Positions 1-5,469 are shown, numbered from the stretch's first letter. The stretch: DNA of 6,455 bases from Cenarchaeum sp. (GCA_007570915.1 RKSK01000083.1:1-6455); one strand, 5' to 3'. A program made the numbers and translations. Notes: generated from the letters alone by a model not told the origin.

Positions 1-1
1 C

Positions 2-70
2 GCGCACGACTATATCTGCGTGGTCCACCCGTGGATGCAGGCGACCTTTACGGTCACCGAGGGCGGCTAG
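2..70 (+). CDS. Cupredoxin (blue copper) domain protein, C-terminal fragment
   Basis: Only the last 22 codons are in the window; the gene begins before base 1 and ends with TAG at 68-70. The fragment contains Y-I-C-V-V-H-P-W-M followed by a short beta-strand-like stretch T-F-T-V-T. The Cys, His and Met in the pattern C-x2-H-P-W-M are three of the four ligands of a type 1 copper site, as in plastocyanin-like proteins; the missing upstream part should supply the first His. Ammonia-oxidising archaea encode many such proteins, thought to carry electrons in place of cytochrome c outside the membrane. Whether this one is a single small domain, membrane anchored, or part of a multicopper protein cannot be judged from the fragment. 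Confidence 0.85.
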   Translation, partial: AHDYICVVHPWMQATFTVTEGG

Positions 71-94
71 GCGCCGCGCGGGGCGCGTGAACGG

Positions 95-103
95 ATAAAA
101 TAA
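95..103 (+). promoter_or_regulatory. TATA box of the JAMM protease gene
   Basis: An A/T-only run (ATAAAATAA) stands alone in very GC-rich DNA, centred about 26 bases before the ATG at 125. That is the archaeal TATA-to-transcription-start distance, so the mRNA probably begins at or next to the start codon (leaderless). Confidence 0.6.
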
Positions 104-124
104 GGGGGGGCGCGGCGCGCCGGC

Positions 125-538
125 ATGGGCGCGATACTGATGACCGACAGGCAGGCCGGGAGGCTGGCCTCGCTGGCAAGGCGGCACGCCCCGCGCGAGG
201 CGTGCGCGCTCCTCGTGGGCAGGCCGGGAAAGGAGGCCGCCACCGTCGAGCGCGTCGAGGAGGTCCGCAACGCCGACGCCGCGCCGGAGGCGCGCTTTAG
301 CGTAGAGGCCGGCGAGCTCATCGCTCACTATAGGGGGGCCGAGGCCGAGGGGCTGGAGGTGGTCGGCATATTCCACAGCCACCCGACGTCGGGGGCCGTC
401 CCGTCGCGGACCGACGAGGCCCACATGGCGGCAAACCCCGTGGCGTGGGTCATATACTCTGTCCGCGACGGCGAGATGCGCGCGTGGGCGCCTGACGGGC
501 GCGGCGGCGCCGCCGAGGTCCGCGTGGGCCGCGCGTAG
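125..538 (+). CDS. JAMM/MPN+ domain zinc metalloprotease (Mov34/JAB1 family)
   Basis: A 137-residue protein that is essentially one JAMM domain. The zinc site is complete: H84-S-H86-P, then ten residues after H86 the ligand D97, with S94 in the S-x2-D pattern, and the catalytic Glu E25 in P-R-E-A-C-A-L-L near the N-terminus. Family members remove ubiquitin-like modifiers (archaeal desampylases such as HvJAMM1, proteasome Rpn11) or cleave sulfur-carrier proteins from partners. Here the substrate is unknown, since no ubiquitin-like or sulfur-carrier gene lies in the window. No signal peptide is seen, so it is likely cytoplasmic. The ATG at 125 fits the TATA box spacing; a second in-frame ATG at 140 is possible and would still keep E25. 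It has its own promoter and ends 62 bases before the next gene on the same strand. Confidence 0.9.
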   Translation: MGAILMTDRQAGRLASLARRHAPREACALLVGRPGKEAATVERVEEVRNADAAPEARFSVEAGELIAHYRGAEAEGLEVVGIFHSHPTSGAVPSRTDEAHMAANPVAWVIYSVRDGEMRAWAPDGRGGAAEVRVGRA

Positions 539-569
539 GCGGCCCGCGCGCCCGCAGCCGCGTTCAGGG

Positions 570-577
570 TTATATAG
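570..577 (+). promoter_or_regulatory. TATA box of the DUF2024 gene
   Basis: TTATATAG is centred about 27 bases before the ATG at 601, fitting a leaderless transcript. It lies in an otherwise GC-rich 62-base gap after the JAMM gene, so the two genes need not be cotranscribed. Confidence 0.7.
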
Positions 578-600
578 CCCCGCGGTTGGGCCGCCCCGCA

Positions 601-861
601 ATGGAAGTCCACGTGTACGACACGTACGTCAAGGCCGCAGACGGCCACACGATGCACTTTGACGTGATAACGGGGGAGAAGAACCACGACCAGGCCATCG
701 AGTACGCCAAAAAGTGGCTCGCCAGCGTCGGCGAGGGCGGCTCGGAGGTCACGACCAACGAGTGCAGCTTTTGCCACTCGCAGGGCGCCCCCGAGCCAGT
801 AGAGCAGGCCATACAGAAGGACGGCTACTTTATCCAAAAGATGGAAGGCTGCCCCGAGTAG
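601..861 (+). CDS. DUF2024 family protein
   Basis: An 86-residue protein recognised as DUF2024 by its start M-E-V-H-V-Y-D-T-Y-V, the segment D-G-H-T-M-H-F-D-V, the helix E-Y-A-K-K-W-L and the ending Y-F-I-Q-K-M-E-G-C. The family is small, widely spread in bacteria and archaea, and has no established function. C55-x2-C58-H59 and C84 could bind a metal or be redox active; this is inference from residue type and spacing. The length is usual for the family, so it appears complete. I chose ATG at 601 over the upstream in-frame TTG at 586 because it opens with the family's usual N-terminus and lies 27 bases from the TATA box. It converges with hppA, with only 26 bases between the two stop codons. 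Confidence 0.85.
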   Translation: MEVHVYDTYVKAADGHTMHFDVITGEKNHDQAIEYAKKWLASVGEGGSEVTTNECSFCHSQGAPEPVEQAIQKDGYFIQKMEGCPE

Positions 862-879
862 GCGGGCGCCCCCACCACC

Positions 880-886
880 TTTTTTT
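880..886 (+). terminator. T-tract terminator after the DUF2024 gene
   Basis: Seven consecutive T on the + strand begin 18 bases after the DUF2024 stop codon, in a short convergent gap. Archaeal RNA polymerase terminates at such tracts without needing a hairpin. It lies just beyond the end of hppA, which reads the other way and would see A residues. Confidence 0.6.
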
Positions 887-887
887 G

Positions 888-2464
888 CTATATCGCCGGC
901 AGCGGCACGACTGCCACGAACGTCGAGACAAAGACGATCGCTATCGTGTTTAGGAGCTTTATGACCGTGTTGAGCGCGGGGCCTGCCGTGTCCTTGTAGG
1001 GGTCGCCGATGACATCGCCGACTATGGCGACCTTGTGCTCCTCGCTGCCCTTTTGGCCCTCCATCTCGACGAGCTTTTTGGCGTTGTCCCAGGCGCCGCC
1101 CGTGTTGGCGAGGTGGTAGGCCAGGACGATCCCCGTGACGACTGACCCCATGAGGAGGCCCGCGACGGCCGTCGGGCCGAGCAGTATTCCCAGGGCGATC
1201 GGCGCGGCTATGGCGATGACGGCCGTCTTCCAGAGCTCCCTCAGCGAGGCGACCGTCGCGATGTCGACGCAGCGCGCATAGTTTGGCCTTGACGTGCCGG
1301 CGAGTATCCCCGCGTCGGCCTTGAACTGGGCCCGCACCTCGTCGACCATGCGAAACGCCGCGCGCGAGACGCCGCTGATGAGCTGGCCCGTGATGAGGAA
1401 CGGCAGCAGGCCGCCGACGAGGAGGCCGATGATAACCGACGGGTTTGTGAGCGTGTAGTTGAGCGCGGTGTGGAAGACCTCGGACGCCTCGAACTGGAAG
1501 GCCTGGATCATCGCAAGGGCCGCAAGGCCGGCGCTCGCTATCGCAAAGCCCTTCGTCACGGCCTTTGTCGTGTTGCCGACGGCGTCAATCTTGTCGGTCA
1601 CCTTGCGGCGGTCCTCGCTCATGCCCGTCATCTCGACGATGCCGCCGGCGTTGTCGGCTATGGGCCCGAACGCGTCGATGCTCAGGACGATCCCGGCGAG
1701 GCTGAGCATGGACATTGCCGTGAGCGACGTGCCAAATATCCCGTAGAGCAGCGCGCTCTCGCCGTCAGGCGCGGCGGCCGCCGAGACGGCAAACGAGACG
1801 ACGATTGCCACGATGAGGGCGACCATGAACGGCCCTGTCGACCTCATGCCCTTGATTATCCCCATGAGCGTGAGCGAGGCATAGCCCCACTTGGCGGACT
1901 CTGCGATCTCGCGGACCGCGCCATAGCGGTAGCTCGTGTAGCCGTCCGTTATCCTCTGTATGACGGGGACCAGCACGACGCCGATGACCGTCGAGGCGAA
2001 CAGCGCCATGGGCGCCCCCGAGTCCCCCAGGAACGCCGACGTTATGGCATAGTTTATCGCCACGGCGACGGCCGCAGGCCCACCGTGGCCCCGCCGCGAA
2101 ACGCCAGCGCAAACGTCCTGCCCAGGCCGCCCTCCGTCGCGTTGGCCGAGCGGACCGCGGCCTTGACCGTTATCTTGAGCGATATGAGCCCGGAGACCCC
2201 CGAGAGGGCCGCGCCCACGGCAAAGGCGATCCCGTTGGAGAGGCCTATAAAGTAGCCAATGATGACGGCCATGCCGATCGATATCGGGATGATTATCTTC
2301 ATCTCGCGCCTCAGGAACGCCGAGGCGCCCACGCGCACGGCCTCGGATATCTCGGCCATCTCCTTTGTGCCGGCCTTTTGCCTGACGACCCACGCCGCAA
2401 AGCCGGCGGCCATGGCAAAGGAGGCCACGGCGACGGCGACGGGCAGGAGCTCGTGGGCTTCCAT
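888..2464 (-). pseudogene. hppA: Membrane H+-translocating pyrophosphatase, internally deleted and frameshifted
   Basis: Intact family members (about 670-720 residues) hydrolyse pyrophosphate and pump ions across the membrane. Here two parts remain. The first (2464-2075, 130 codons) runs from M-E-A-H-E-L-L to F-R-G-G-A-T-V-G-L. The second, one base out of frame (2075-888, 395 codons), runs from A-A-V-A-V-A-I-N-Y to the C-terminus. The total is about 525 codons. The acidic pyrophosphate-binding segments usually found between them (D-V-G-A-D-L-V-G-K-V-E and D-N-V-G-D-N-V-G-D) are absent. The second part keeps D-A-F-G-P-I-A-D-N-A-G-G, G-N-T-T-K-A-V-T-K-G and G-D-V-I-G-D-P-Y-K-D. The Lys and Thr in G-N-T-T-K-A-V-T mark the K+-independent H+-pumping class. 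Following the first frame gives a stop at 2054-2056 after seven aberrant residues. ATG at 2464 was chosen from the TATA box and family N-terminus. Both parts look otherwise undecayed, so the lesion is recent or an assembly or cloning artefact. Confidence 0.85.
2059..2089. repeat. Inverted repeat spanning the hppA break
   Basis: GCCACGG at 2059-2065 is the exact reverse complement of CCGTGGC at 2083-2089, and inside them GGCC at 2070-2073 can pair with GGCC at 2077-2080 around a three-base loop. The frame junction of hppA (2074/2075) falls in the middle of this hairpin. Short inverted repeats are common in GC-rich DNA, so the position is the notable part. Confidence 0.6.
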
Positions 2465-2468
2465 TAAT

Positions 2469-2486
2469 GCGCGCGGGGCCGCGCGC
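2469..2486. repeat. GC-only inverted repeat between hppA TATA box and start codon
   Basis: GCGCGCGG (2469-2476) and CCGCGCGC (2479-2486) are perfect 8-base arms with a two-base gap. The repeat occupies nearly all of the space between the TATA box and the ATG at 2464, so it covers the expected DNA-melting region of the promoter. Confidence 0.6.
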
Positions 2487-2492
2487 GCATGG

Positions 2493-2499
2493 TTATAAA
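2493..2499 (-). promoter_or_regulatory. TATA box of hppA
   Basis: Read on the - strand this is TTTATAA, centred about 32 bases before the ATG at 2464. It begins just after the stop codon (2503-2505) of the upstream metallopeptidase gene, so hppA had its own promoter. This argues against the longer reading that starts at 2506. Confidence 0.65.
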
Positions 2500-2502
2500 C
2501 CA

Positions 2503-2880
2503 TCAATTGGGCGCGGCCCGCCGGCGGCGGGCGTACGGGGCAAACCTGGCCCCCCGAAGGCCGCGGCGGACGAGGCGGCTGAACCTCCTCCCGTGTGAGA
2601 GGTAGGGGAACCTCATGTGGACCAGCTCGTGGACTATGGTCGACTCGAGGGCCCTCTCGTCGGGTATCTTGCGGACGTTGATGAATATGAGGTTCTCGGC
2701 GAGGTATGAGACGCCATAGTACTTGTAGGCCGTCGTGCGGCGGCCCTCCGTGGCCTCCTTTGGCATCGAGAGGACCTCCCTTTGCGTGAGGAGGACGACC
2801 GGGGGCGGGATTGAAAAGCGGGCCGAGTATATGCCGACCTTCTCGAGGATCGCCAGGCGCAAGTCGTCGTCGAGCCTCAC
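2503..2880 (-). CDS. Small SprT-like zinc metallopeptidase
   Basis: A 125-residue protein with the zincin motif H84-E-L-V-H88 and a third His, H96, in P-Y-L-S-H-G-R-R-F, giving H-E-x2-H-x7-H. This arrangement, preceded by a strand L-I-F-I-N-V-R, resembles SprT-like and YgjP-like (DUF45) domains, which cleave proteins; eukaryotic relatives (Spartan, Wss1) degrade DNA-protein crosslinks. The substrate here is unknown. The C-terminal 25 residues are Arg-rich (R-R-R-R near the end), which could favour nucleic acid binding (inference). The start is GTG at 2878-2880: no ATG occurs upstream in frame, and a TATA box lies about 27 bases away. It is divergent from the tRNA gene and directly upstream of broken hppA on the same strand. 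Length fits a minimal domain; no signal peptide is seen. Confidence 0.75.
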   Translation of the reverse strand: MRLDDDLRLAILEKVGIYSARFSIPPPVVLLTQREVLSMPKEATEGRRTTAYKYYGVSYLAENLIFINVRKIPDERALESTIVHELVHMRFPYLSHGRRFSRLVRRGLRGARFAPYARRRRAAPN

Positions 2881-2902
2881 GGCCGTGGGTCGGCGGGGGC
2901 CG

Positions 2903-2910
2903 CGTATATC
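2903..2910 (-). promoter_or_regulatory. TATA box of the SprT-like gene
   Basis: On the - strand this reads GATATACG, centred about 27 bases before the GTG start at 2880. It supports that start and a leaderless transcript. Confidence 0.55.
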
Positions 2911-2971
2911 GGTGCGGGTCAGCTCTTGCCCGCCCCGTGGTCGAGCATTTTTGAGCGGGGCGCGCGGTGGG

Positions 2972-2980
2972 TTATTATAC
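2972..2980 (+). promoter_or_regulatory. TATA box of tRNA-Gly
   Basis: TTATTATAC is centred about 31 bases before the mature tRNA 5' end at 3007. The bases between consist only of G and C. Confidence 0.6.
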
Positions 2981-2999
2981 GCGCGCGGGCCCCGCGCGC
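2981..2999. repeat. GC-only inverted repeat in the tRNA-Gly leader
   Basis: GCGCGCGGG and CCCGCGCGC are perfect 9-base arms around a single C, followed by further alternating C/G to base 3009. It fills the interval between the tRNA TATA box and the tRNA 5' end. It could form a hairpin in a pre-tRNA leader, or be simple GC-biased sequence. Confidence 0.6.
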
Positions 3000-3006
3000 G
3001 CCGCGC

Positions 3007-3083
3007 GCGAAGTTAGTATAGCCTGGCAGTACACCAGCTTCCCAAGCTGGGAGCCGCGGGTTCAAATCCCGCACTTCGCACCA
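3007..3083 (+). tRNA. tRNA-Gly (anticodon CCC), CCA encoded
   Basis: The full cloverleaf can be folded by eye. Acceptor GCGAAGT (3007-3013) pairs perfectly with ACTTCGC (3073-3079). The D stem is GTAT/GTAC (3016-3032). The anticodon stem CCAGC/GCTGG (3034-3050) encloses loop TTCCCAA with anticodon CCC at 3041-3043, reading GGG. The variable loop is GAGCC and the T arm is GCGGG-TTCAAAT-CCCGC (3056-3072). The discriminator is A at 3080 and CCA follows at 3081-3083. There is no intron. The 3' end is followed 42 bases later by a low-GC gene, and tRNA 3' ends are common integration sites, but no second copy of the tRNA end was found nearby. Confidence 0.95.
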
Positions 3084-3092
3084 CCAGCAATC

Positions 3093-3100
3093 CATTTAAG
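3093..3100 (+). promoter_or_regulatory. TATA box of the nuclease-like gene
   Basis: CATTTAAG begins ten bases after the tRNA CCA and is centred about 29 bases before the ATG at 3126. The gene therefore has its own promoter and a probable leaderless start. Confidence 0.55.
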
Positions 3101-3125
3101 GGGGCCTGTGCGTGGGGGCGGCGTC

Positions 3126-3665
3126 ATGGAGGACAGGGAGGCGAGGATCGTCGTGAGGCACATGGACGACGAGGAGGAGAGGGATGTCGGGAACCTGCTG
3201 CTAGATGCTGGCCTAAGGCTCGTGGCCGTCAACATGTCCGTCTCGCCTGAGGATGACAGGAGCAGCAACGTTGGTGAGGTTGACCTCCTGTTCAGGCACG
3301 GCGAGACGGCGTTCGTAGTAGAGGTGAGCGTCCAAAGCAAAAGAGGGGAAAAGCTAAGGAAATTCTTTGACGTGTTTTCCAGGACAGAAACTCTGGACAG
3401 CCTGAAAAGGCGTTGCCCCGAAATAGCCAACGTGCAAAGCTTCAAGAGGGTTTATTTTGACATGAGGCACCCGTACAAGGAAAGCGAGCTTGACGCCATT
3501 ATGGATCCCATAGGCAAGGAGAACAACTACATTGTCCTCAGGGACGAGTTCGACAAGATAAAGGGGTGGATCGGCGGAGAGAAAAAGAGGCGCGTGGACG
3601 GTTTCCTCGGAATTGTCACGTCTAGGGATCGCAACGGCCCCATCTCGTTTCCCCGTGGCGGGTAG
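3126..3665 (+). CDS. Unrecognised protein with a possible PD-(D/E)xK nuclease-like core
   Basis: A 179-residue protein I cannot assign to a named family. An acidic helix (residues 14-27) is followed by G50-E-V-D53-L-L-F, a turn, then hydrophobic A-F-V-V-E66-V-S-V-Q70 and K72. A strand with Asp, then a strand carrying E-x-x, then a nearby Lys and a helix (R-K-F-F-D) resembles the PD-(D/E)xK restriction-endonuclease fold. The usual Lys two after the Glu is Ser68 here, so catalysis is uncertain. The C-terminus (from about 150) is basic, then ends in a short Gly/Pro tail, and could be a truncated end. Its composition stands out: bases 3301-3540 are about 49% GC by my count (117 of 240), against roughly 60-80% in rows of neighbouring genes. 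Together with its place behind tRNA-Gly this suggests horizontal acquisition. ATG 3126 fits the TATA box. It converges with the dephospho-CoA kinase gene. Confidence 0.6.
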   Translation: MEDREARIVVRHMDDEEERDVGNLLLDAGLRLVAVNMSVSPEDDRSSNVGEVDLLFRHGETAFVVEVSVQSKRGEKLRKFFDVFSRTETLDSLKRRCPEIANVQSFKRVYFDMRHPYKESELDAIMDPIGKENNYIVLRDEFDKIKGWIGGEKKRRVDGFLGIVTSRDRNGPISFPRGG

Positions 3666-3716
3666 CGCGCGACGTGTGGTTGGGCACGGTCAGAAAGTTG
3701 GTGTCAAATCACCGGA

Positions 3717-4241
3717 TCATCCAGCCACCGGCTCATCATCCCTGCGCCCCATCATCCCCATGATGCGCCTGGCCCGCTCCCTCGGCCCTGCGCCCACTCG
3801 CACGATCACCATGCCCTCGCCGGGCTGGCCATAGGCCACGACCGAGCCGTCCTCGCACATCTCGCACAGCGGCACGGCAAGCAGGTCCTCCTCGCCTTCG
3901 ACGGTGAGCCGCACGGGGCGCGGCGCGGAGAGCGCCTCGCGGAGCGCGGCCAGCGCCGAGTCCGCTATCGTGCCCGCCTCGTTCCTGCAGTACAGCGACG
4001 TGGCCGGCGAGCCGCGCGGCGCGGCGCGCGCGGCGCGCCTCTCCTGTCCGTCGACGACCTCGACGCCGGCCGGCACCCCGAGGCGCGCGAGGCGCTCGGT
4101 CGTCGCGTCGCCGACCGCCACGACGAGCGCGCCGTCCGGGATCTCTGATCTCAGGCGCTCCCCCGTCACGTCTGCGTCGCGGATCAGCGTGCCAAACGGC
4201 TCCCTTAGCATGTGGCGCATCCCCTCTGGCAGCGTCAGCAC
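3717..4241 (-). CDS. GTP-dependent dephospho-CoA kinase (DUF359 family)
   Basis: This enzyme performs the last step of archaeal coenzyme A synthesis, phosphorylating dephospho-CoA with GTP; it is unrelated to bacterial CoaE. The 174-residue protein shows the family blocks in order: R13-E-P-F-G-T-L near the N-terminus, V-G-D45-A-T-T, V-V-D64-G, N87-E-A-G-T-I, E115-G-E-E-D119-L-L-A-V-P and Y137-G-Q-P-G-E-G. The family more often has a Lys two after the V-D-G Asp, where this protein has Gln66; the effect is unknown. An Ala/Arg-rich stretch (68-77) follows, encoded by nearly pure G/C. The start is GTG at 4239-4241, 12 bases after the mrp stop codon and in the same frame, with GAGGGTG ahead as a plausible ribosome binding site. 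ATG at 4220 is an alternative. It is almost certainly cotranslated downstream of mrp. Confidence 0.88.
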   Translation of the reverse strand: MLTLPEGMRHMLREPFGTLIRDADVTGERLRSEIPDGALVVAVGDATTERLARLGVPAGVEVVDGQERRAARAAPRGSPATSLYCRNEAGTIADSALAALREALSAPRPVRLTVEGEEDLLAVPLCEMCEDGSVVAYGQPGEGMVIVRVGAGPRERARRIMGMMGRRDDEPVAG

Positions 4242-4253
4242 GGAACCGCACCC

Positions 4254-5420
4254 TCAGGCCCGCGCGCCGATCGCCTGGCCCGCCTGCTGCGGCTGCGCGG
4301 CCTGCGCCGGCACCTCCTGCGCCTGGGCCTCGCCCTCCGGCGCGCCGGGGTCCTCGCCGGCGGCTATGCGCGCGGCAAGTATGCTGCACTGCGCCGCGAC
4401 GTTCTTGGCGGCGGCCTCGAACGCGCGCGCGCTCACGGACCCGGGGTCGGACAGCATGACGGGCCTTCCCGTGTCCGAGCCGGCCATGATCCCCGAGTTG
4501 AGCGGTATCCCGCCGAGGCTCGGTATCTTGAACTCCTCGCTTATCCGCTCGGCCCCGCCGCTCCCAAAGACGCGGTGCGACTCGCCGCAGCCGGGGCACT
4601 CGAAATGGCTCATGTTCTCGATAATCCCGAGTATGGGCACGTTTAGCTTTTTGAACATCCCGAGCGCCTTTACGGCCACGCTGCTTGCCACCTGCTGCGG
4701 CGTCGTGACGACGAGTATCCCAGTTATGGGTATCGTCTGGGCCAGCGTGAGCGGGATGTCGCCGGTCCCCGGCGGCAGGTCGACTATGAGGTAGTCCAGG
4801 TCGCTCCAGTCAGTGTCCACGAGGAACTGGCGCAGTATGCCCGAGATTATGGGCCCCCTGTATATGGCGGCCTGGTGGTCCTGCTCGCCAAAAAAGCCAA
4901 ACGAGACCACCTCGATCCCGTTGGACTTTGTCGGGCGCAGCTTGCGCTTCTCCTCGTCGACCTCCATAAACCCCTCCCTTATCCCGAGCATGAGCGGTAT
5001 CGACGGGCCGTAAATGTCGGCGTCGAGCAGGCCCACCCTGGCCCCGGCCCCGGACAGCGCAAGCGCGAGGTTTAGCGCTACGGTCGACTTGCCCACGCCG
5101 CCCTTGCCGCTGGCCACGCCGATGATGTTCTTGACGGTCTTGAGGCCCGTGTCGTCCTCCAGCGAGCGGCCCTCCATGACCTTTGCCGTCACGCTGAGGT
5201 CGAGGTCCGTGATCCCCTCCAGGCCCGAGACGGCCTCGCGCACGTCGCGCTCGATCTCGTCGTTGAACGGGCACGCCGGCGTGGTCAGCTCGAGCGTGAA
5301 CTTTAGGCGCCCCGAGTCGAGCTCGAGGTCCTTTATCATCCCCATCGAGACTATGTCCCTCTTGAGGTCGGGGTCTATCACCGTGGCGAGGCGCTCCAGG
5401 ACCTGGTCAACTCCGACCAT
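4254..5420 (-). CDS. mrp: Mrp/ApbC-type iron-sulfur cluster carrier ATPase
   Basis: A 388-residue cytoplasmic P-loop ATPase of the Mrp/NBP35 group, which carries Fe-S clusters to target proteins. Residues 1-85 form a MIP18 (DUF59) domain with T46-T-P-A-C50-P. The ParA/MinD-like core starts near 98 with deviant Walker A G105-K-G-G-V-G-K-S112, then D133-A-D-I-Y-G-P-S, Walker B-like V-D214-L-P-P-G-T-G-D, and C275-P-G-C278, the pair that binds a bridging 4Fe-4S cluster in the dimer. The last 35-40 residues are a low-complexity Ala/Gln/Glu/Pro tail beyond the usual end. ATG 5420 was chosen because it opens the DUF59 domain and lies 28 bases from a TATA box; the frame stays open upstream but looks noncoding. 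It is followed by the CoA kinase gene and is divergent from rpoE. Confidence 0.95.
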   Translation of the reverse strand: MVGVDQVLERLATVIDPDLKRDIVSMGMIKDLELDSGRLKFTLELTTPACPFNDEIERDVREAVSGLEGITDLDLSVTAKVMEGRSLEDDTGLKTVKNIIGVASGKGGVGKSTVALNLALALSGAGARVGLLDADIYGPSIPLMLGIREGFMEVDEEKRKLRPTKSNGIEVVSFGFFGEQDHQAAIYRGPIISGILRQFLVDTDWSDLDYLIVDLPPGTGDIPLTLAQTIPITGILVVTTPQQVASSVAVKALGMFKKLNVPILGIIENMSHFECPGCGESHRVFGSGGAERISEEFKIPSLGGIPLNSGIMAGSDTGRPVMLSDPGSVSARAFEAAAKNVAAQCSILAARIAAGEDPGAPEGEAQAQEVPAQAAQPQQAGQAIGARA

Positions 5421-5443
5421 GGGCGGGGATCGCCGGCGCTCGC

Positions 5444-5452
5444 TATTTAAAG
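5444..5452 (-). promoter_or_regulatory. TATA box of mrp
   Basis: On the - strand this reads CTTTAAATA, centred about 28 bases before the ATG at 5420. It fits a leaderless mrp-dephospho-CoA kinase transcript. Confidence 0.7.
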
Positions 5453-5469
5453 ATAGGCTGGCCCGCGGT

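Noticed and set aside
71..86. Hairpin terminator after the cupredoxin gene
   Set aside because: GCGCC/GGCGC can pair but no T-tract follows, and archaeal termination relies on T-runs.
2070..2080. Programmed -1 frameshift in hppA
   Set aside because: There is no X-XXY-YYZ slippery heptamer, and a shift would still leave out the essential pyrophosphate-binding segment.
1470..2255. Long open frame on the + strand opposite hppA
   Set aside because: Arg/His/Asp-rich, motif-free translation typical of the opposite strand of a GC-rich gene; the - strand has clear pyrophosphatase motifs.
3698..3735. Possible second copy of the tRNA-Gly 3' end (attachment site) after the nuclease-like gene
   Set aside because: Only TCAAATC and a few nearby bases resemble the tRNA T-arm; there is no continuous repeat of the tRNA end, so an integration boundary is not supported.
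3736..4599. Long - strand frame overlapping mrp and the CoA kinase in another phase
   Set aside because: Almost pure Arg/Gly/Ala translation, a by-product of GC-rich codons in the real frames.
3904..4794. Long + strand open frame across the CoA kinase and mrp genes
   Set aside because: It spans two well-identified - strand genes, is Ser/Ala/Pro-rich and has no promoter or motif.
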